Position numbers and translations under genes: made by a program. This document shows, piece by piece, positions 34,187 through 38,406 of a DNA stretch of 38,406 bases. This DNA comes from Baaleninema simplex PCC 7105. Lineage in GTDB: Bacteria; Cyanobacteriota; Cyanobacteriia; Cyanobacteriales; Geitlerinemataceae. The stretch covers positions 1,872 through 40,277 of the forward strand of contig NZ_KB235961.1 of NCBI RefSeq assembly GCF_000332355.1, written 5' to 3'. Under the pieces are notes generated by a model. It saw nothing but the letters and a program-made list of their open reading frames with translations, was not told the origin of the DNA and searched no databases. Positions within the stretch are counted from its first letter, which is position 1. Every line of letters starts with the position of its first letter.

Positions 34187-34675
34187 TTATGCCGACATCG
34201 CTTGAATGATGTAGTCGAAGTAAGGGGCTGTTTCCTCAGCATCTTCAGAACTTAGCAACGCCAAGGACGCGTCTTTTAGGCAGCGCATGGCTTCCACCAT
34301 TCCCGGCATGGGAACGCCCAGAGCGTTGTACATTTCCCGCGCACCGATAATTCCGATGGTTTCGATGGGTTCTTTGTCGCCTGCGAGGACGCCATAGGTC
34401 ACCAGACGCAGATACCAACCGTAATCGCGAATACACTGGTTGCGTTCGCGGTTGCCGAACGCGTTACCGCCAGGAGCGATAAAGTCGGGGCGACGCTTCC
34501 ACAGTTCTTGACTCGCCTTGTTCACGATTTTTTTCTCGTTTTCAGCGAGAGTTTCGACAATGCGAAGCCGCTGTTCGCCCGTTTTAAAAAATGCTTGGAT
34601 GCCCTTCAGCTCGCCGCTGCTGGGGTAACGGAGTTCGTCGTCGGATTTTAGAATAACTTGACTAACAACGCTCAT
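34187..34675 (-). CDS. apcD: Allophycocyanin alpha-B (ApcD), phycobilisome terminal emitter
   Basis: A 162-residue phycobiliprotein. It carries phycocyanobilin on Cys81 ([16 protein letters not shown]) and acts in the phycobilisome core as a terminal emitter, favouring energy transfer to photosystem I. The N-terminus [20 protein letters not shown] and AENEKKIV distinguish it from ApcA and ApcF. Other family blocks are [24 protein letters not shown] and [20 protein letters not shown]. Length fits. It is divergent from rlmD, with 72 bases between the two starts, and has its own terminator. Its position away from the apcABC operon is normal for apcD. Confidence 0.93.
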   Translation of the reverse strand: MSVVSQVILKSDDELRYPSSGELKGIQAFFKTGEQRLRIVETLAENEKKIVNKASQELWKRRPDFIAPGGNAFGNRERNQCIRDYGWYLRLVTYGVLAGDKEPIETIGIIGAREMYNALGVPMPGMVEAMRCLKDASLALLSSEDAEETAPYFDYIIQAMSA

Positions 34676-34747
34676 GGTTTATAGAAATCGTCTCAAGATA
34701 CGAATACTATAGGTAGTTTAGCGACTTTGCGACTCTCAACGAAATAA
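34676..34747. promoter_or_regulatory. Divergent promoter region of apcD and rlmD
   Basis: Only 72 bases lie between the two start codons. On the plus strand TACTAT (34704-34709), and on the minus strand TATAGT (34705-34710), form overlapping candidate -10 elements. The two promoters would then compete for polymerase. I could not place convincing -35 elements. Confidence 0.35.
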
Positions 34748-36160
34748 ATGTCAACAATACAGCCGTCGGATAACACGCTTTGGCAACAAGGGCAATCGAT
34801 CGCCCTCGATATTGAGGATCTCGCCGATAGCGGGGATGGTGTGGGCCGTTGGCAGCAGCGGGTGGTGTTCGTTCCCGATACGGCCATCGGCGATCGCGTG
34901 TTGGTGCGTTTGGTGCGGGTGAAACCCCAGTACGCCAGGGGTAAGGTTCTGGAACTGCTCGAACCCTCTGCAAACCGACAGCGACCGCCTTGTATTGTTG
35001 CAGATAAGTGCGGCGGTTGTCAGTGGCAACACATCGAGTACGGGGCGCAGTTACAGGCGAAACGCCAGCAGGTGGTACAGGCGATCGCGCGGATTGGCGG
35101 CCTCGAGAACGTTACTGTCAACGAGGTTCTCTCGACGGGGGAGTCTCTGGGATATCGCAATAAGGCGACGTATCCGATTCAGCGATCGCCTACGAAACAG
35201 ATTCGGGTGGGGTATTTTCAAAAAGGAACTCACAAGCTGGTTAATTTGAATCAATGTCCGGTTCAGGACGATCGCCTCGATCCGTTTTTGGCGCAAATCA
35301 AACAGGATATTCAGGCACGGAAATGGTACGTTTACGACGAGAAAAGTAATAAAGGCGAAGTGCGCCATCTGGGATTGCGAGTCGGACGGCGCACGGGAGA
35401 GGTGCTGTTGACGCTGGTGTCGCGATCGACGGAGTTACCGGGGTTGGAAGCGCAAGCGAAAGCCTGGTTGCGGGAATATCCCGAGTTGGTGGGGGTTTGC
35501 GTCAATATCAATGGAAAACGCACGAATCGGATTTTTGGTGAGAAAACGGAGTGCATCGCTGGAGAGTCGTTTTTGACGGAGGAGTTCGCGGGGTTGCGGT
35601 TTCGGTTGGGTGCGACGGCGTTTTTTCAGGTCAATACGGAGGCGGCGGAGTTAATTTGGCAGGAGATCGATCGCGAGTTGGATTGGAACGGTGAGGAAAC
35701 GGCGATCGATGCTTATTCTGGAATCGGGACGTTTTCGCTGCCGTTAGCCCGTCGGGTGCGTCGGGTTATCGGTTTGGAAATTCACGAGGATTCTGTCAAA
35801 CAAGCGCGAGAAAACGCTCGATTAAATGACTTGACAAATACGGAGTTTTATGCAGGTAAAGTTGAGTCGTTGTTGGGGGAGAATTCGCCGATTTTCCAAG
35901 GGGAACCGGAACTGAAACCGCATTTGGTGTTACTCGATCCGCCGCGTCAGGGATGCGATCGCTCGGTGTTGGAGGCGTTGTTACGACTGAGGAGCGATCG
36001 CATTGTTTACGTCAGTTGCAAACCGGCGACGTTGGCGAGGGATTTAGGGATATTGTGCGAGTCGGGAGTGTATGCGATCGATCGGATTCAGCCGGTGGAT
36101 TTGTTTCCTCAAACGGCGCATATTGAGGCGATCGCGTTTTTACACAAAACGGAACAGTAA
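34748..36160 (+). CDS. rlmD: 23S rRNA (uracil-C5)-methyltransferase, RlmD/RumA family
   Basis: A 470-residue SAM-dependent enzyme that methylates C5 of a specific uracil in 23S rRNA. An N-terminal TRAM RNA-binding domain (about 13-75) contains DIEDLADSGDGVGRW. Iron-sulfur cluster cysteines are CIVADKCGGC and a later NLNQCPVQ. The catalytic domain shows ATAFFQVN, AIDAYSGIGTFSLPLA (SAM binding), LDPPRQGCD and the nucleophile motif VYVSCKPATLARDL. TrmA-family tRNA methyltransferases share this fold but lack TRAM and the cluster. RlmCD-type dual-specific enzymes are a possible alternative. It has no operon partner; a Uma2 gene fragment follows. Confidence 0.88.
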   Translation: MSTIQPSDNTLWQQGQSIALDIEDLADSGDGVGRWQQRVVFVPDTAIGDRVLVRLVRVKPQYARGKVLELLEPSANRQRPPCIVADKCGGCQWQHIEYGAQLQAKRQQVVQAIARIGGLENVTVNEVLSTGESLGYRNKATYPIQRSPTKQIRVGYFQKGTHKLVNLNQCPVQDDRLDPFLAQIKQDIQARKWYVYDEKSNKGEVRHLGLRVGRRTGEVLLTLVSRSTELPGLEAQAKAWLREYPELVGVCVNINGKRTNRIFGEKTECIAGESFLTEEFAGLRFRLGATAFFQVNTEAAELIWQEIDRELDWNGEETAIDAYSGIGTFSLPLARRVRRVIGLEIHEDSVKQARENARLNDLTNTEFYAGKVESLLGENSPIFQGEPELKPHLVLLDPPRQGCDRSVLEALLRLRSDRIVYVSCKPATLARDLGILCESGVYAIDRIQPVDLFPQTAHIEAIAFLHKTEQ

Positions 36161-36242
36161 TCTGTGAAGTTTCTCGGTGTTCCGGTGTCGTTGGCGTTCG
36201 AGACTGAAGGTTACAATTCAAGTCAGTGCGGGAGGGCGATCG

Positions 36243-36377
36243 ATGTCCGTAACGGTACAGTCAAAACAGTTTACATTGGCGGACTATCACCGTTTAGTCG
36301 AGGTGGGATTTTTCCGCGAAGGCGATCGCACTGACTTCTTCAATTTGGCTCAAAACGGGTGCATCTCAAAACTGTAA
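36243..36377 (+). pseudogene. Uma2 (DUF820) nuclease-like gene, 5' fragment
   Basis: A GGGAGGG ribosome-binding site precedes the ATG. The first 29 codons (SVTVQSKQFTLADYHRLVEV, GFFREGDR) match the start of the Uma2 family of putative endonucleases, which is highly expanded in cyanobacteria. The match stops after GDR at about 36329, where VELIEGEI would be expected. From there the sequence is the reverse strand of an ISL3 transposase relic, and the frame ends inside MITE copy 3. Only the first ~15 percent of a ~190-residue gene is left. Confidence 0.75.
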
Positions 36378-37131
36378 ATTTATCAAATTGGAGTCTCTGC
36401 GGTGAATTGAGCTGTTGTTGGGTTTCGCTATCGCTCCACCCCTGGACGGCAGCGTTGCCGAAGTCTAACCTACCCCAGACTCATATTTTTACAAAAGTGA
36501 GATGCACCTCTCAAAACCTCTTCAACCCAGGCTTTCAGATATTCTTCAATCTCTTTTTTATGCGTTTTTCTAGCAAATTAATTAAATTTCCAGTGTCCAA
36601 ATCCACGAACACTTCATAATAATTTTCTTGTCCTTTCACAACGGCAATTTCGTCAATCTCCAATTGTTTCAGACCTTGAGGCTTTTTTTGAATTAGCTAT
36701 TTTCCTAAATCTTTGAGCATTGTTTCAATTTCTCGTTCGCTTAGTCCATATTTTCGAGCGGTTTTGCTGAGAGTTCCTTCTAAAGTTTCTTGCACAACTT
36801 TCTGGCGAAATCTTTTTGTATATGTTCGCTTTTTGGGAATGGCTTCTAAATCTTCGCTAAACTTCTTTCCACAGTTTTGACACTTCATTTGTCGGCGGTT
36901 AACTTGCAGGTAAACTGATTGTTCCATTAAAGGCAAATCTCTGACAACATATCGATGATTTTGGTGAAGTTTACGGGTGCTTTTTCCACATTGGGGACAG
37001 GGTACTGCTCTGGGTTCATGTTCGATATAAAGGGTGATTCCTACTTGTTCTATAAATTGATAATCTTTTACCTTCATTCCGTCTAAATTGAGGAGTTTTG
37101 TCATTAGTTTTAGTTCGGGGTTAGAAGGCAT
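36330..37131 (-). pseudogene. ISL3-family transposase pseudogene, split by MITE copy 3
   Basis: The N-terminal 144 codons are open: MTKLLNLDGMKVKDYQF, two zinc-binding pairs (CPQCGKSTRKLHQNH, CQNCGKKF) and a helix-turn-helix region with KTARKYGLSEREIETML. A TAG stop at 36697-36699 then interrupts the frame, which continues as KKPQGLKQLEIDEIAVVKG with the first catalytic Asp. A frameshift lies at a run of A near 36554-36560, after which KEIEEYLKAWVEEVL reads on. MITE copy 3 splits it, and the relic resumes at 36330-36356 as SQIEEVS. The rest of the ~400-residue protein, including most of the catalytic core, is missing. The element is dead. Confidence 0.85.
36357..36509. repeat. MITE copy 3 inside the ISL3 pseudogene
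   Basis: A 153-bp element with ends GGGTGCATCTCA and TGAGATGCACCT, differing only at the last base. It is flanked by a perfect 8-bp direct repeat CTCAAAAC (36349-36356 and 36510-36517). Its core is closely similar to copy 2 (GGAGTCTCTGC, AGCTGTTGTTGGGTTTCGC, ACTCATATTTTTACAAAAG). Removing it rejoins the ISL3 transposase reading frame, VEEVL-SQIEEVS, across the site. Confidence 0.92.
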
Positions 37132-37585
37132 TTGAGTTCTCCAATTATAGATCGAGTCTAAATAATTGCATTTACTCTACACCAATTAATCGCTCTATGT
37201 CAAGTCCTGCAATCTTTACAGAATTTCAGCTTTGAATTTTAAATATCAGCATTGAGGTTAAATCAATATTTTTTTGCATAATAAAATCGAAAGAGCCGTA
37301 ATTTCTGTAACTTTGAGCTTAGGAGTTAGCTTTCTATGATTTTTTTTAGATTAATTCTACATCTTAAGTTCGGAAGATCCATATTTTGTTTAGATTTCAG
37401 GAGATCGATCTAGTCAAGTCGTTGAAAGCATTGGGTTTTGTTTGTTTTGGTAAAAGTTGTCAAACAAATCAAGAATGGTAAACTCGAAACGAGACTCAAA
37501 AATCTAACTTTAACGACCAGGCTGCACGAACTCACATTCCAACCTTTTATGAATGCGATCGCTCCTATCGGTACTTAAACAAATT
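37132..37585. other. Intergenic region between two dead transposase genes
   Basis: This stretch is AT-rich (A/T runs around 37260-37420). It probably includes the terminal part of the ISL3 relic and one end of the IS701-like element. I could not find a matching pair of inverted repeats or a target duplication. No gene is supported. Confidence 0.5.
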
Positions 37586-38406
37586 TCAAGCCCAAACCAA
37601 GCCAAAACGCGCTTTGTGAGCGGCAAACAGGTCTCGATTCTCGTTCAGCCATGCCACAAAACGAAAAGACATGGCTGTCCGAAAAGCCTCTAAAGCATCT
37701 ACAAAAGTTTCCAAAGGTTGGTTCGCCCACTTCCTTCGTAAACCGCCCGTCAACTTATGCCAAAGGATAAAAGTGTGGGTCTTCGGAGTTTGTGGTTATA
37801 AATGTATAGCATGATACAAAAAATTGAAGATTCGAGAGCCAAAACCCTTGAAATCTCGTGAAGTTAGTTTTTCTGTCACCCTAAACTCCGAAGAGCCAAA
37901 AGTGTAGGCACAAAATACCAAAATTAAATGCCGCTGTAAACTCTTCAAACCTCTCGCCTGGCATTCCCTCCAACCCAACCATCCTTTGGCTTCCCGATAG
38001 AAGACTTCTACCCAGTTTCGCCCTGAGTAAGTGTTCACGACCCATTCGGCAGTCACTTTTTCGGAGTCTTCATTCGTGATAAAATAATCAATTTCTGTCG
38101 CGTCCGCATAAGAACTTGCATTCATGACGATAGCAAAGGTTCTTTCTCCTTGTAGACGTGACAGCTCTGCCGTACCCGTCGCCACCCACAGGGTTTTGGG
38201 CTTGTTTAAATTTAGAGAAACTGGCGTAAAGTCCTCTCCTGGTAAGCTTTTGGCATATTCATCAAGGCGAATCTTTTGCCAATTTTCTCCCGATTGATTC
38301 AGCCAGATTTTCCGATTTTTGGCGACGGCTCCTAGATACTTCAGTCGGCGAGATTCGAGTCCCTTTAAAAAATTTGTGTTGTTACCATAGCCGGCATCCA
38401 TGAGGA
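37586..38406 (-). pseudogene. IS701-like transposase with an in-frame stop, cut by the right window edge
   Basis: The frame enters from the right edge. It shows the second catalytic Asp region MDAGYGNNTNFLKGLESRRL and the C-terminal Glu motif GRNWVEVFYREAKGWLGW, both as in cyanobacterial IS701-type DDE transposases. A TAA at 37796-37798 interrupts it after YHAIHL. The same frame then runs on for 69 codons with HTFILWHKLTGGLRRKWANQ and FRFVAWLNENRDLF to a TGA at 37586-37588, which is the usual C-terminus. So one nonsense change has removed about 70 residues. The N-terminal part is outside the window. Whether the shortened protein still works is unknown. Confidence 0.8.

Noticed and set aside
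36359-36619. 86-codon plus-strand frame across MITE copy 3
   Set aside because: It consists of MITE sequence and antisense of the ISL3 pseudogene.

Overview
This window is a cyanobacterial chromosome segment. The evidence is psaA and psaB, an ApcD-type phycobilisome subunit, a cyanobacterial PsbQ lipoprotein, a Rieske protein of the PetC2 type, many copies of the HIP1 octamer GCGATCGC and several proteins I associate only with cyanobacteria. A phycobilisome-containing strain is certain; I cannot fix the genus from sequence alone.

Layout. 1-557: 5' end of an IS4-like transposase running off the left edge, then MITE copy 1. 725-3873: a carboxyl-terminal processing protease (ctpA), a TPR-like protein and a YdcF-type membrane protein. 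4098-9032: the psaA-psaB operon on the minus strand with its terminator and a candidate promoter. 9293-12695: an apparent plus-strand operon of a lipoprotein, a small unknown protein and the nuclease subunit SbcD. 12893-18052: minus-strand genes for a large lipoprotein, a GspE-N-like protein and a beta-helix/SLH surface protein. 18319-19122: a voltage-gated K+ channel. 19179-20660: MITE copy 2 split by an intact IS4-family element. 20735-24389: purD, psbQ and a family 2 glycosyltransferase. 25063-28777: an RTX protein, an acidic unknown protein and a Wza-type polysaccharide export protein. 29446-33952: petC2, a leucine-rich-repeat protein, an 887-residue repeat protein with a C39-like papain-fold domain, and a 1-Cys PrxQ/BCP peroxiredoxin. 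34187-36160: divergent apcD and rlmD. 36243-38406: a graveyard of a Uma2 fragment, an ISL3 pseudogene hit by MITE copy 3, and an IS701-like pseudogene.

Functional themes are photosynthesis (PSI core, PSII PsbQ, alternative Rieske, phycobilisome terminal emitter, protein maturation by CtpA), cell surface and secretion (SLH, RTX, Wza-like, GT2, LRR and lipoproteins) and mobile DNA. The clearest new observation is a ~152-bp MITE family with ends GGGTGCATCTCA. It has three copies, each flanked by a 7-8 bp target duplication. One copy has been cut by an IS with a perfect 9-bp duplication, one sits inside a dead transposase, and one carries a different palindromic core between the same ends. The second candidate for follow-up is the 887-residue protein: two ~359-residue modules (one beta domain plus three SH3-like repeats) fused to a cysteine-protease-like domain.
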